A stretch of 64,000 nucleotides of DNA from assembly GCF_900109515.1 (NCBI RefSeq), contig NZ_FOBD01000005.1, positions 62,001 to 126,000 on the forward strand, written 5' to 3'. The notes beneath the pieces were generated by a model. The model had not been told where the DNA came from and searched no databases. It worked only from the letters and a program-made list of their open reading frames with translations. A program made the position numbers and the translations under genes. Shown piece by piece: positions 8,141-17,277 of the stretch. This DNA is from Paenibacillus sp. OK003 (GTDB lineage Bacteria > Bacillota > Bacilli > Paenibacillales > Paenibacillaceae). How positions within the stretch are numbered: position 1 is the first letter of the stretch; each line of letters begins with the position of its first letter.

Positions 8141-9427
8141 ATGAGAAAATGGCAGCAAGCAGCACTTGCAGGATTCATGGCACTCACACTTACCGCATGT
8201 TCAAGCGGAGGTGGTGGCGCTGCGCCAACGACAACAGACAGCGGTGAGACTGGAGAAACCACAGTAACCGCGGAAAATATTCAGCCAGAAGAGGGCGCAA
8301 GCCTTGTCATATGGGAGGATAAAAATCAGCGCAGCTTTATCGAAGAACGGGCGAAGAAATTTGAAGAGCAGTACGGCGTTTCGGTAAAGATTGAGGAATT
8401 GCCGCCGACCGATCAAGTGACCAAGCTCACAACGGATGGACCTGCGGGATTGGCTGCGGATGTGGTTGTTTTCCCACATGACAAGATTGGTAGCGCTTCA
8501 GAAGCCGGACTGATCTTGCCGAACGATATTTTTGAGCAACAGACTACGCAATCCACTAGTGACAATGCGGTTAAAGCCGTAACATTTAAAGACATCTTAT
8601 ATGGATATCCCTATAGCGTAGAAACCTATGCGTTGTTCTATAACAAAAAGCTTTATCCCGAAGCACCGAAATCATTTGATGACATTATCAGCTTTGCCAA
8701 AACCTTTAATGACACCAAAAACAACAAATACACTCTGATGTGGGAGCTCCAGCAGTTCTATTATAACTTTGCTTATCTGGCTTCCCAGGGCGGATATATC
8801 TTTGGTGATGAAGGCATGAACAGCAAGGATATTGGCCTCAACAATGAGGGAGCGATCAAGGGCGGTCAGTTCTTGCAAACGCTGAAATCGGAAGTACTGC
8901 CTGTAAAAATGGGCGATGTGAACTATGACATCAAGAAAGGTCTCTTTTCAAGCGGGAAGCTGGCCATGGATATTAACGGACCTTGGTCCATCGCCGATTA
9001 TCGCACTGCTGGTGTTGACTTCGGTGTTGCTCCACTCCCGGCGATTGAAGGCAAACCGATGACCTCCTTCTCTGGAGTCAAGGCCTATTACGTCAATGCA
9101 TTTACAACCTATCCGAATGCTGCCAAACTGTTTGCGGCCTATCTCTCCAGTGCCGAATCCCAGATGGTCAACTTTGAGATGAACGGAACTCTCCCGGCCA
9201 ATAAAGATGTGGCAGCAGATCCGAAGATTCAAGGGGATGAAATCACGAAGGCATTCCTTGAGCAATTCAACAACTCCACTCCAATGCCTTCGCTTCCTGC
9301 TATGGATAGCGTATGGGGCCCCATCAGTGCGGCAATTACCGACATATGGGATGGAGGCAAGGATGTAAAAACCTCTCTGGATAACGCAGTCAAACAAGTC
9401 AAGGAGAGCCTTGCAACTGTCCAATAA
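8141..9427 (+). CDS. Maltose/cyclodextrin-binding lipoprotein of ABC importer (MalE-like)
   Basis: The 428-residue extracellular solute-binding protein has a lipoprotein signal with lipobox LTAC (Cys20) and a Gly/Thr-rich tether. The binding-protein fold carries typical family 1 features (ASLVIWEDKNQRSFIEE, the DINGPWSIADYR region). It captures maltodextrin or cyclodextrin outside the membrane and delivers it to the permeases encoded next. The substrate is inferred from the adjacent MalR-like regulator, CGTase and neopullulanase. It is first in an operon with MalF and MalG; no ATPase gene is present, so a shared MsmX-type ATPase is likely. Confidence 0.88.
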   Translation: MRKWQQAALAGFMALTLTACSSGGGGAAPTTTDSGETGETTVTAENIQPEEGASLVIWEDKNQRSFIEERAKKFEEQYGVSVKIEELPPTDQVTKLTTDGPAGLAADVVVFPHDKIGSASEAGLILPNDIFEQQTTQSTSDNAVKAVTFKDILYGYPYSVETYALFYNKKLYPEAPKSFDDIISFAKTFNDTKNNKYTLMWELQQFYYNFAYLASQGGYIFGDEGMNSKDIGLNNEGAIKGGQFLQTLKSEVLPVKMGDVNYDIKKGLFSSGKLAMDINGPWSIADYRTAGVDFGVAPLPAIEGKPMTSFSGVKAYYVNAFTTYPNAAKLFAAYLSSAESQMVNFEMNGTLPANKDVAADPKIQGDEITKAFLEQFNNSTPMPSLPAMDSVWGPISAAITDIWDGGKDVKTSLDNAVKQVKESLATVQ

Positions 9428-9521
9428 AAAAGAAAGAGCAGGTGCAGAGGAAGCTAACATGTCCTCTGCACTCTGCTATAACTGATCGGTAACTTCGCTT
9501 GCCGGGAAGGAGTAGGAATGA

Positions 9522-10877
9522 ATGAAACAACAGCATGTTCCAGTCACGGTTAAACCGAATCGAGAAAGACAGCATCGCATGACAGCGGCTGTGTTGTCCC
9601 TTGTCCTGCAAGGACTTGGACAGTTGTATAACCGTCAATGGATCAAGGGAATCTGTTTTCTGATCTTAGAGGCAGTGGGACTCGCATATCTGATTCCCCG
9701 TTTGAATCAGGCCGTATGGGGCGTATGGACGCTGGGCGAGCAGACGCAGCGTTTCGTCAAGGTCAATGGATCAACGGTGCTGCAACAGGGCGACCACTCC
9801 ATCTTTTTGCTGCTCAACGGAATCATAGTACTTTTGGTATTTTTCGTTTTCCTTCTTCTGTATATTTTCAATATCCGGGACGCGTACCTCACGGGAAAAT
9901 TAAGAGAGGAAGGAAAGCAGGCCACCGGAGCCTCTGCTTCCCTGAGATATCTGCTCGATAAACAATTCCCGTATCTTTTCTTATCTATCCCTGCGCTCGG
10001 TATTCTGTTTTTCACCATTATGCCGATTTTATTTACGATTACCCTGGCCTTCACCAATTACTCGGCACCGGATCATATTCCGCCCGCCAAGCTGGTGGAC
10101 TGGGTCGGTTTCAAGACGTTCACGGATCTAATCCAGCTTAAATCGTGGAGCCATACCTTCTTTGGAGTATTAACATGGACCGTGATCTGGGCCATTCTGG
10201 CAACGGTGACTACGTATTTTGGCGGGGTGCTGGTTGCACTTCTCATCGAGCAGAAGGGTATTCGCTTCAAAAAGGTGTGGCGGACGATCTTCATTCTTCC
10301 TTATGCCATTCCGCAGATTATCTCACTGCTTCTGATGCGTAACCTGTTCAACGGACAGTTTGGTCCGATTAATACGTATATGAAGGCTTTTGGCCTTGAG
10401 GGGTTGCCATGGTTAACCGATCCATTCTGGGCAAAAGTTACAGTCGTCATTGTAAACATGTGGATCGGAATCCCGGTCAGCATGGTGCTCATACTGGGCG
10501 TATTGACGGCGATTCCACGGGATTTGTATGAAGCGGCTGAGGTGGACGGTGCGTCCGGCTTTCAGAAATTCCGCATCATTACGCTTCCCTTTATTATGTT
10601 CGCTACGACACCGGTGCTTATTATGCAATTTGCCGGGAATTTCAACAACTTCAATGTCATCTTCCTGCTGACGAACGGTAATCCGCTTCGTGGCGATTAT
10701 CAGTATGCGGGATCAACCGATCTCCTCGTGACCTGGTTGTACAAACTGACGTTGGATAACAACAAGTTCAATATGGCTTCGGCGGTCGGCATCATTATTT
10801 TCCTGATTATTGCGTCGTTCTCCATCTGGAATTTCCGTCGTTCCAAATCGTTCAAGGAGGAGGACATGATTCAATGA
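9522..10877 (+). CDS. ABC sugar permease, MalF-like
   Basis: The 451-residue membrane protein has an N-terminal extension with two membrane helices (about 20-60 and 90-120), then the six-helix permease core. The EAA loop is DLYEAAEVDGASGFQKFRII. The extension is usual for Bacillus-group MalF (MdxF) proteins. Its last codons overlap the MalG start by four bases, a sign of translational coupling. With the MalG-like protein it forms the channel of the maltodextrin/cyclodextrin importer. Confidence 0.88.
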   Translation: MKQQHVPVTVKPNRERQHRMTAAVLSLVLQGLGQLYNRQWIKGICFLILEAVGLAYLIPRLNQAVWGVWTLGEQTQRFVKVNGSTVLQQGDHSIFLLLNGIIVLLVFFVFLLLYIFNIRDAYLTGKLREEGKQATGASASLRYLLDKQFPYLFLSIPALGILFFTIMPILFTITLAFTNYSAPDHIPPAKLVDWVGFKTFTDLIQLKSWSHTFFGVLTWTVIWAILATVTTYFGGVLVALLIEQKGIRFKKVWRTIFILPYAIPQIISLLLMRNLFNGQFGPINTYMKAFGLEGLPWLTDPFWAKVTVVIVNMWIGIPVSMVLILGVLTAIPRDLYEAAEVDGASGFQKFRIITLPFIMFATTPVLIMQFAGNFNNFNVIFLLTNGNPLRGDYQYAGSTDLLVTWLYKLTLDNNKFNMASAVGIIIFLIIASFSIWNFRRSKSFKEEDMIQ

Positions 10878-11710
10878 AAAAGCGCAACAATCCCATGCGT
10901 CTGGCGATCAGCTATGTGCTGCTGGTCATCATAGCTATCGTATCGGTGTATCCCGTCTTGTGGATATTTCTCTCGTCACTGCGTCCAGGGGCAGCGCTGT
11001 ATAGTGAACGTCTGTGGCCTGAAGCGTTCACGCTGGCCCATTATGGGGAACTGTTTAATAACCCGTCGTTCATGTATGGAACATGGTATCTGAACACGTT
11101 GAAGATCGCCTTTTTCACGATGATTTTCTCAACACTCATGGTCACTTTGGGCATGTATGCCTTGTCCCGTTTCCGGTTTCGCGGTCGCAAGACCATTCTA
11201 TCCACGATGCTGATTCTCGGGATGTTCCCCAGCTTCATGAGCATGATTGCCATTTATATTATTTTGCTTCAGATCAAATTGCTGGACACCCATGCCGCGT
11301 TGATTCTGGTCTATTCGTCGGGGGCCGTGCTGGGTGGATTTATTGTCAAAGGGTTCTTTGATACCATCCCGCGCAGTTTGGATGAAGCCGCACGAATTGA
11401 TGGTGCCAGTCATCTGCGTGTGTTCACCAGCATCATTCTGCCGTTGTCCCGGCCGATGCTGACCTATGTAGCCTTAACCAGCTTCACTGGTGCATGGATG
11501 GACTTTATCTTTGCCCGGCTGGTACTTCGGACAAAAGAGAACTGGACACTTGCAGTTGGCATGTGGGATCTGGTTAGCCGTTATCAAGACAGTAACTTTA
11601 CGATGTTTGCTGCCGGGGCTGTACTAATCGCCATTCCAATTACGTTGTTGTTTGTATTCCTGCAACGTTTCCTGGTGCAGGGGCTGACCTCTGGCGCCTC
11701 CAAAGGATAA
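10874..11710 (+). CDS. ABC sugar permease, MalG-like
   Basis: The 278-residue six-helix permease has the EAA loop SLDEAARIDGASHLRVFTSI that docks the ATPase. Its size and order after MalE and MalF are as in other CUT1 importers. AGGAGGAC in the end of the MalF gene serves as ribosome site. A long hairpin follows the gene. Confidence 0.9.
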   Translation: MKKRNNPMRLAISYVLLVIIAIVSVYPVLWIFLSSLRPGAALYSERLWPEAFTLAHYGELFNNPSFMYGTWYLNTLKIAFFTMIFSTLMVTLGMYALSRFRFRGRKTILSTMLILGMFPSFMSMIAIYIILLQIKLLDTHAALILVYSSGAVLGGFIVKGFFDTIPRSLDEAARIDGASHLRVFTSIILPLSRPMLTYVALTSFTGAWMDFIFARLVLRTKENWTLAVGMWDLVSRYQDSNFTMFAAGAVLIAIPITLLFVFLQRFLVQGLTSGASKG

Positions 11711-11774
11711 AAGGATAAGAGGATAAACACCCAAATCGCATAAACAGCCTGTAGAACATATTCAGGCCACCAAT

Positions 11775-11827
11775 CAGGCGCTTCTGAGAGGTTCCATTCA
11801 TCGCTGGAACTGCTCCGGAAGCGCCTG
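11775..11827 (+). terminator. Long hairpin after the importer operon
   Basis: CAGGCGCTTC pairs with GAAGCGCCTG around an inner GTTCCA/TGGAAC stem. A good T run is missing, so it may be a weak terminator or an RNA-stabilising hairpin between the importer and the MFS gene. Confidence 0.5.
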
Positions 11828-11869
11828 CCTGCTGTTTGAGATCCGAATGACAAGAGGAGGAAAAGATCG

Positions 11870-13156
11870 ATGGGAACGCTACAGTCCCCAGAACCGGAAT
11901 TAGGACCGAACGGGGCTCTTGTTGCTGCGGAGAGTCAGAAAGTCGCCAACAGGGCGCTTTGGCGCAATGTTGCTTATCGCAGAATTTTGTGTGGCTATGG
12001 CATCTCCGTATTTGGTGATTGTTTCAACGGCATTGCCATCAGTCTGTGGGTATTGCAGACCACAGGAAGTGCTAAGAGCATGGCAGCTGTACAAGTATGT
12101 AACATGGTCGTCAGTTTTCTGTTCGGATCATTCGCAGGTACGTTTGCCGACAGACTGGATCGCAGAACATTGATGCTGTCGTCGGATTTGTTTCGCGGGG
12201 CTATGGCGTTTATCATCGCGGTGAGTCTGTTTGTGCTGCACGCTCCTTTTCCAATCGTACTGCTCATGCTTTCCCTTTCGATGTTTTCCAGTCTGTTTCA
12301 GGCGCCAGCATTTCATGCTTCGGTAACCAGTCTGGTGGGGAGGGAGCATCTGCAACAAGCTACAGGAACCATCCATCTGGTCGATAATATTGCCCGGATC
12401 AGCGGACTGGCCGCAGCAGGCATTGCGGTTTCTGCATTTGGAGGATTTACGGCTATTATGATTACGGGTGTGACCTTTCTGCTGTCTGCGTTATGTGTGA
12501 TGTTGGCTGGGCGTTTTCCGGATGTACAACGCTCTTCCATGCATAGAGGATCGTTCGTAAAGGAGTGGGGCGGTTCATTTTCCTACATCTTCTCTCATCC
12601 CCTGATTCGTTCAATCGTTATTCTTAATCCGCTGCTGATTCTCTTCTTCATGTCAGCCATCATGCTTGTTCAGGTCATGGCCGTCAACGTATGGCAGGCG
12701 AATCCTGTCCAGTTCGGACTGATCGAGACATGTATTCCACTGGGGTACATGCTGGGTTCCGGAATTCTGATCGCCTCAGGCAACCGACTGAAACGAAAGG
12801 GACGATGGGTGTTCATCGGTCTGCTGGTTCTCGGCCCACTGTATATGCTGTTAGCCAATGTATCTTCTCCTTTGGTAGCCTTGCCGCTGATCATTGCTGG
12901 GGGAGCCATGTTTGCGTGCTGTACGATGTTAACCCAGATCATGATGCGTGCCGAGGTTCCCGATGAGCTGCAGGGGAGAATCTACGGGGTGCTCGGAACC
13001 ATAACAAGTACAGCCCCGATCCTGGGATTAACGGTGGTTTCCGTTCTCGCTGATCAGTGGGGTGCCCAAACCGTGCTGGAGAGCCTGGGAGCATTGCTTT
13101 TGGTGGTAGGAATTATTGCGGCAGCAGGATTAAAATCCATTCGGACCTATCGATAG
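11870..13156 (+). CDS. MFS exporter (macrolide-efflux/EntS-like MFS_3 type)
   Basis: The 428-residue protein has about twelve membrane helices and the MFS loop motif GTFADRLDRRTLM after helix 2. It resembles the MFS_3 subgroup that includes macrolide and enterobactin exporters. AGGAGG precedes the ATG by a good distance. It lies downstream of the maltodextrin importer, but a hairpin separates them, and the substrate is unknown. The gene converges on the CGTase gene. Confidence 0.82.
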   Translation: MGTLQSPEPELGPNGALVAAESQKVANRALWRNVAYRRILCGYGISVFGDCFNGIAISLWVLQTTGSAKSMAAVQVCNMVVSFLFGSFAGTFADRLDRRTLMLSSDLFRGAMAFIIAVSLFVLHAPFPIVLLMLSLSMFSSLFQAPAFHASVTSLVGREHLQQATGTIHLVDNIARISGLAAAGIAVSAFGGFTAIMITGVTFLLSALCVMLAGRFPDVQRSSMHRGSFVKEWGGSFSYIFSHPLIRSIVILNPLLILFFMSAIMLVQVMAVNVWQANPVQFGLIETCIPLGYMLGSGILIASGNRLKRKGRWVFIGLLVLGPLYMLLANVSSPLVALPLIIAGGAMFACCTMLTQIMMRAEVPDELQGRIYGVLGTITSTAPILGLTVVSVLADQWGAQTVLESLGALLLVVGIIAAAGLKSIRTYR

Positions 13157-13198
13157 CAGAGCATGTCATGCCAAAGGTAAGGACGAGCCTAATCAAAG

Positions 13199-13237
13199 AA
13201 CCCGGAAGCAGGCGCTTGTCGCGTCTGACTCCGGGTT
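13199..13237. terminator. Shared terminator between convergent MFS and CGTase genes
   Basis: AACCCGGA and TCCGGGTT frame an inner GCGC stem. A T-rich stretch follows on the minus strand (CGTase side). Confidence 0.65.
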
Positions 13238-13259
13238 GAATGATAGGACGGTGATGGAA

Positions 13260-15419
13260 TTAAGGTTGCCAGTCCACTGTAACGGTTGCGGTTCCACTGG
13301 TTGGTGTGGTGAAGGTATGATTATTGCCATTTTCCCACGTAATCGTTGAGCCGTTCTTTTTGAAAAACTTGAATTCCAGATTCGTTCCGGCAGGCACGCT
13401 GACGTCATAATACCAGGTTGGATAAGAATAGATGACCTGATTGAACGTCGGACCAATGGCGAGAGGGCCTGTGGACCAGTTACCCAACTCCGCAACATTG
13501 CCTGTCAGGTAGAGATTCTGACCGAGTGTAGTAGATGCATTGTTGATGACAAACCGAACGGAAACCTGGTTGCCACTAAGAATCGTGAAATTGTTATAGG
13601 TGTTGCTGTTGACTCCGCTCGTTGCGACTTTAACGGCATAGTTGCCGGCGGCAACAGCAGGGATGGTCACTTTGATCTGAGTATCTTCCCATGATGTGAT
13701 GGCTGAACCGGTAACAGCGGTTGTACCGAAATAGACCGTGCCTTTGGTAGTACCAAATCCGCGACCATCAATGGTAACGGTATTACCCGCTTTACCCATT
13801 ACAGGGCCAACATGCCCGATGGTTGGCGTAGTGGTATTGGCTGTATACTGCCAGACCGCTGTAGCTCCTGCTGCCAAAGTGAAGTTAGCGACGTTACCTC
13901 CTGTAGAGGTAATGGTATTACCACTTAATGCACCTGCAAGAACATCGTTGTATGTACCCGAAGGGAGTGAAGTGGTCAGGCCACTGATGGATGTGGACGT
14001 CGAAAGATTACGGTTAACCGCTACGACAGCCACGTTGTTGCCGAATTTACGTTCATACACATACACATCGTTGTTAATCCAGCGCTGCTGGGTTGTTCCA
14101 TAGGCGATAGCTGGATTGGTTTTGCGCAATGGAGCCAGCTTGCTGATGACGTTAAAAGCAGTTGTTGTTTTGGAGAACGAAGGCATTTTGGCACGGTTAT
14201 TAGGGTCGCCGTTACCTGTCATATACTGCTCAGTGCCATAATAGATGGCTGGTACGCCCCGCGAGGTAAGTGTAAATGCAAGAGCTTGTTCCAGGCGACG
14301 GTTATTGACAGCACTTGTTTTGAAGCGATCCATGTCATGGTTATCAATGAAGGTCACTTGGTCATTTACCTGGGCATAATCAGCGGCAGTGCTGGTGATC
14401 ATGGAATCCAGGGCAACCATCGTGGATGTGTTATCACGGAACACGTTACGTACTTCATTGTTGAAACGGAAGTCGAGCAGACTCATACCGGATTGGTTAG
14501 CGAAGTTGGTATTGTCCGCATCGGATGCGGATGAACCCAGGAACCATTCACCAAATGTGAATACCGGTTTGTAGCCATAGATGGAGGACATCCAGTTCTT
14601 TTGCCATCCCATCGGCATATGCTTCACCGCATCTACCCGGATTCCGTCAATGCCCATATCCAGCCAGAGCTTGATCGCATCCTTGAAGTAGGTGTCGATG
14701 GTGCTGTTATTGTGGTTCAGGTCAGCGAGATCATAGAGATTTTTGTAGATACCGTTCTCCAGTGTGGAGAAGTCAGAGCCGCCATTGTGGTGGAATAATT
14801 TGTTCGTATCATTGGTGTAGCCACCAAGCAGAGTTCCGTTATTGTATAACTTTCCATTCTCTGCGAACGAGGTGTCGGTTTCCATGGCGGGAGAGGTATG
14901 GTTAGGAGCAAAATCAATGATGACTTTAATGCCTTTGGCATGTGCCGTATTGATCAGGTTCTGAAAATCGGTCATCGTACCGAAAGCAGGATTGGTCTTC
15001 TTGAAGTCACGTGCCCAATAGCCGTGATAAGCCGTATTGTTGACACCGGAATAGTTAATCAGCGAGTAAATGTTCTCCACAGGCTGGGAAATCCAGAGTG
15101 CCGTAATGCCTAGATCGGAAAAGTAGTTGTCATTAATCGTGTTGATCAGTCCTTGCCAGTCGCCCCCGCAATAGAGCTTCAGGTTAGAACAGGAGGCGTC
15201 ATAGGCCGCCCCAGTAGGGTTGTTGGAGGGATTGCCGTCCAGAAAACGGTCGGTAAATACTTGATATATAACATCGGTGCTGAAGTTCTGCTTGTTGGTT
15301 ACAGCCGTATCAGCATCTGCGAATACGGAGGCCGCCGGGAATATGGGCAGTGCACTTCCGGCCAGCAAGCTGAAGCTCAGCGTGGTACTGAGGATGATTC
15401 GCTTGGTCCATTTGAACAT
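13260..15419 (-). CDS. cgt: Cyclodextrin glucanotransferase (GH13), secreted
   Basis: The 719-residue protein converts starch into cyclodextrins outside the cell. It has a signal peptide (about 1-35), the GH13 A/B/C domains, a TIG-type D domain (about 525-610) and a C-terminal CBM20 starch-binding domain (about 615-719). Catalytic residues are visible: Asp263 in GIRVDAVKH, Glu291 in FTFGEWFLG and Asp362 in [10 protein letters not shown]. Tyr229 ([11 protein letters not shown]) is the central Tyr that favours cyclisation over hydrolysis. Lys81 in NLKLYCGG sits where alpha-type enzymes carry Lys, so alpha-cyclodextrin as main product is possible but unsure. The gene has its own promoter and a long leader with a cre-like site and a conserved hairpin element. 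Confidence 0.95.
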   Translation of the reverse strand: MFKWTKRIILSTTLSFSLLAGSALPIFPAASVFADADTAVTNKQNFSTDVIYQVFTDRFLDGNPSNNPTGAAYDASCSNLKLYCGGDWQGLINTINDNYFSDLGITALWISQPVENIYSLINYSGVNNTAYHGYWARDFKKTNPAFGTMTDFQNLINTAHAKGIKVIIDFAPNHTSPAMETDTSFAENGKLYNNGTLLGGYTNDTNKLFHHNGGSDFSTLENGIYKNLYDLADLNHNNSTIDTYFKDAIKLWLDMGIDGIRVDAVKHMPMGWQKNWMSSIYGYKPVFTFGEWFLGSSASDADNTNFANQSGMSLLDFRFNNEVRNVFRDNTSTMVALDSMITSTAADYAQVNDQVTFIDNHDMDRFKTSAVNNRRLEQALAFTLTSRGVPAIYYGTEQYMTGNGDPNNRAKMPSFSKTTTAFNVISKLAPLRKTNPAIAYGTTQQRWINNDVYVYERKFGNNVAVVAVNRNLSTSTSISGLTTSLPSGTYNDVLAGALSGNTITSTGGNVANFTLAAGATAVWQYTANTTTPTIGHVGPVMGKAGNTVTIDGRGFGTTKGTVYFGTTAVTGSAITSWEDTQIKVTIPAVAAGNYAVKVATSGVNSNTYNNFTILSGNQVSVRFVINNASTTLGQNLYLTGNVAELGNWSTGPLAIGPTFNQVIYSYPTWYYDVSVPAGTNLEFKFFKKNGSTITWENGNNHTFTTPTSGTATVTVDWQP

Positions 15420-15466
15420 TGGTAATCCACCCTTCGTTTATTAGATGTGAACTCTCTTTTTTGATT

Positions 15467-15482
15467 AGAAAAGCGCTTTCAA
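15467..15482. promoter_or_regulatory. Probable cre site in the CGTase leader
   Basis: GAAAAGCGCTTTCAAT is close to the symmetric cre core TGAAAGCGCTTTCA, with two mismatches either way. It lies downstream of the CGTase promoter, a position where CcpA can block elongation. Confidence 0.55.
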
Positions 15483-15527
15483 TTTAGACGTTGACTAGTT
15501 ATTCTTAACGATATCCCCCCTTTATGA

Positions 15528-15614
15528 ATGCCAACAACCCCGGCACCTCCTGCTGGAGTTACCGGGGTTGTCCTAAACCGATTGGGTTTAAAAGCATGGC
15601 CCTCTAGTTATAAT
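15528..15614 (-). ncRNA. Leader element A (conserved structured leader, CGTase)
   Basis: Read on the minus strand, GGGCCATGC is followed by CGGTTTAGGACAACCCCGG, a loop, and CCGGGGTTGT. A short outer pairing GCCA/UGGC (15597-15600 with 15530-15533) is possible. The same order of motifs occurs in the leaders of the esterase operon (15735-15820) and of neopullulanase (22143-22218). It starts about 10 bases after the likely -10. I do not recognise it as a known riboswitch. Confidence 0.5.
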
Positions 15615-15623
15615 CACAACGTT

Positions 15624-15653
15624 ATGATAATTAAATAATGGTTTGGTTGTCAA
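15624..15653 (-). promoter_or_regulatory. CGTase promoter
   Basis: On the minus strand a perfect TTGACA (15648-15653) stands 18 bases before TATCAT (15624-15629). This gives a leader of about 200 bases before the CGTase start codon. Confidence 0.7.
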
Positions 15654-15734
15654 TAACTTTTTCTTGAGCATTTTTTTTCTATTTCCATATTTACAAATCA
15701 GGCTCAACAGATTTAAACTATTCGCAGACCCACC

Positions 15735-15820
15735 AATATAAGGGCTATGCATTTTAGAACATTTCGGTGTTTTAAAACAACCCCGTCTCTTCAGAGACGG
15801 GGTTGTTTGTCGATGTAGCC
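15735..15820 (+). ncRNA. Leader element C (conserved structured leader, esterase operon)
   Basis: GGGCTATGC (15742-15750), then TTTCGGTGTTTTAAAACAACC leading into a perfect hairpin (15777-15806, ACAACCCCGTCTCT with AGACGGGGTTGT). GGCTA (15743-15747) can pair with TAGCC (15816-15820), closing the whole element. The motif order matches elements A and B. It lies about 80 bases before the esterase start. Confidence 0.5.
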
Positions 15821-15901
15821 GAGGGAAGAACGAAGCAGGACTAACAAGTAAATCCCGGTAGTGTAAAAGGGAAATCTATAGGAGAGGCGGTTGATGGATC
15901 A

Positions 15902-17275
15902 GTGAACACTCATTCTGTTATCGAATGTGTGGAAGGTTTCAAGGCATCCAGGCTGGACAACACGAGAAAGATTTTTGTCTATTTGCCACAAGGCTATAAG
16001 GAGCATGTGGATCAACGCTATCCGGTGTTATACATGCATGCGGGTCAGAGGGCCTTCGGCTCTTCGACTGCGGGAAATGAAACGTGGCACGTAGATCAGG
16101 CGGCAGACCAACTGATTGATCAAGGCTTGATGGATGGGCTGATCATTGTCGGAATTGCCCATGTTCGTCCAGTTACGCACAATGAATTCTATCATTTCAT
16201 TGCGCCTGCAAGAGAAGCGGTGAGTGTGGGCTGCTCAGGCCTGGATTATGAACACTTTATCATTCATGAACTGAAACCATTCATTGACGAGCATTACCGC
16301 ACACTTCCAGACAAGGACAATACGGGACTGCTTGGTTCTTCCGCAGCGGCACTCAGCACCTTCCATATAGGAACACGTCATCCTGATATTTTTGGCAAAC
16401 TGATCATGCTCTCTCCCTTTTTCGTGGACGTGCAGCTGGATGAAACGTCGGAGAGCAGGTTACAGGAAGAGGATATGTACCTCATGCCTGAGGGCAGTGC
16501 TCCCATTCAAATGTGGATGGATATTGGGGACGCAGAAGGATTGTTTCTGCCTTCCCAGGTAAGGAATGTCGTCCATCAGATGCTCGCACTGGGATACAAG
16601 CCTGGCAAAGACATCGCATTTCTGGAACAGCCGGATGCAGGTCATCAGGAGGCGGATTGGGGAGAGCGGGTTCACCTTCCGCTACTTTACATGTTTGGCC
16701 GAATCGGCGATCCAGTCTCTCTGGAGCTGATGGGAAGGGACGTTATTGGATTGAAGGGCGGCATGAGCGGGCACATCAATGCGCTGCTTCATTACGATAG
16801 CGGGTTCACCATGAGTGTGCTTGAAGGGGATTATAGGTCCGATCACCCTGATGTTCTTGAGGTTCGACCCAATGGGGAACTGTTTCCTGTCAAGATAGGT
16901 CATGCAGTGGTTACCCTGACGGTGGGAGAGTTGTCGGCATCACGCATGTACACGGTTGTGGAAGAATTATCGGGTCACGTGACTGTCTGCATGAGTGCCG
17001 AGGTACCCTTTCAGGACATGTATGATGACTCGATCTACGGAGGCATGGGCATGAAGCTTCTGCACACCGGAGGTGGTCATTATGAAGGCTGTTTCGAGGT
17101 TCCACGTGACAGCGGATTTCGGTTCAGGTTCACGCGAGGCTTCCGGCAGTTTGAAACCGATGCAGATGGCAAGGCACTGCCCAATCGGGTGTTTCGTGCC
17201 CATGCTAATCTGTCTCTTCATTACAAAATCCAGTCTTGGGGCAGCACGGCTGCCAAAGCCGGGAATAGGAGGTAG
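15902..17275 (+). CDS. Alpha/beta-hydrolase esterase with C-terminal beta domains
   Basis: The 457-residue protein has no signal peptide. Its first half (about 10-265) is a putative-esterase (Fes/esterase D-like) fold with a GLLGSSAAAL nucleophile elbow and a late His in PDAGHQEADW. The second half holds an Ig-like or beta-sandwich part and an end domain that may bind carbohydrate. The start is GTG with GGAGAGGCGG upstream; an ATG eight bases earlier runs at once into a stop. It ends two bases before the BtrH-ACP gene, and the three genes form one operon. Cleavage or transfer of an acyl ester is expected; the substrate is unknown. Confidence 0.75.
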   Translation: MNTHSVIECVEGFKASRLDNTRKIFVYLPQGYKEHVDQRYPVLYMHAGQRAFGSSTAGNETWHVDQAADQLIDQGLMDGLIIVGIAHVRPVTHNEFYHFIAPAREAVSVGCSGLDYEHFIIHELKPFIDEHYRTLPDKDNTGLLGSSAAALSTFHIGTRHPDIFGKLIMLSPFFVDVQLDETSESRLQEEDMYLMPEGSAPIQMWMDIGDAEGLFLPSQVRNVVHQMLALGYKPGKDIAFLEQPDAGHQEADWGERVHLPLLYMFGRIGDPVSLELMGRDVIGLKGGMSGHINALLHYDSGFTMSVLEGDYRSDHPDVLEVRPNGELFPVKIGHAVVTLTVGELSASRMYTVVEELSGHVTVCMSAEVPFQDMYDDSIYGGMGMKLLHTGGGHYEGCFEVPRDSGFRFRFTRGFRQFETDADGKALPNRVFRAHANLSLHYKIQSWGSTAAKAGNRR

Positions 17276-17277
17276 CC

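Noticed and set aside
11704..11727. Short tandem AAGGATAA-like repeats after the MalG gene
   Set aside because: Only three imperfect units in 24 bases; likely chance in purine-rich DNA.
15777..15806. Simple terminator reading only
   Set aside because: No plus-strand gene lies upstream to be ended, and the flanking motifs match the leaders at 15528-15614 and 22143-22218, so it is treated as part of a leader element.
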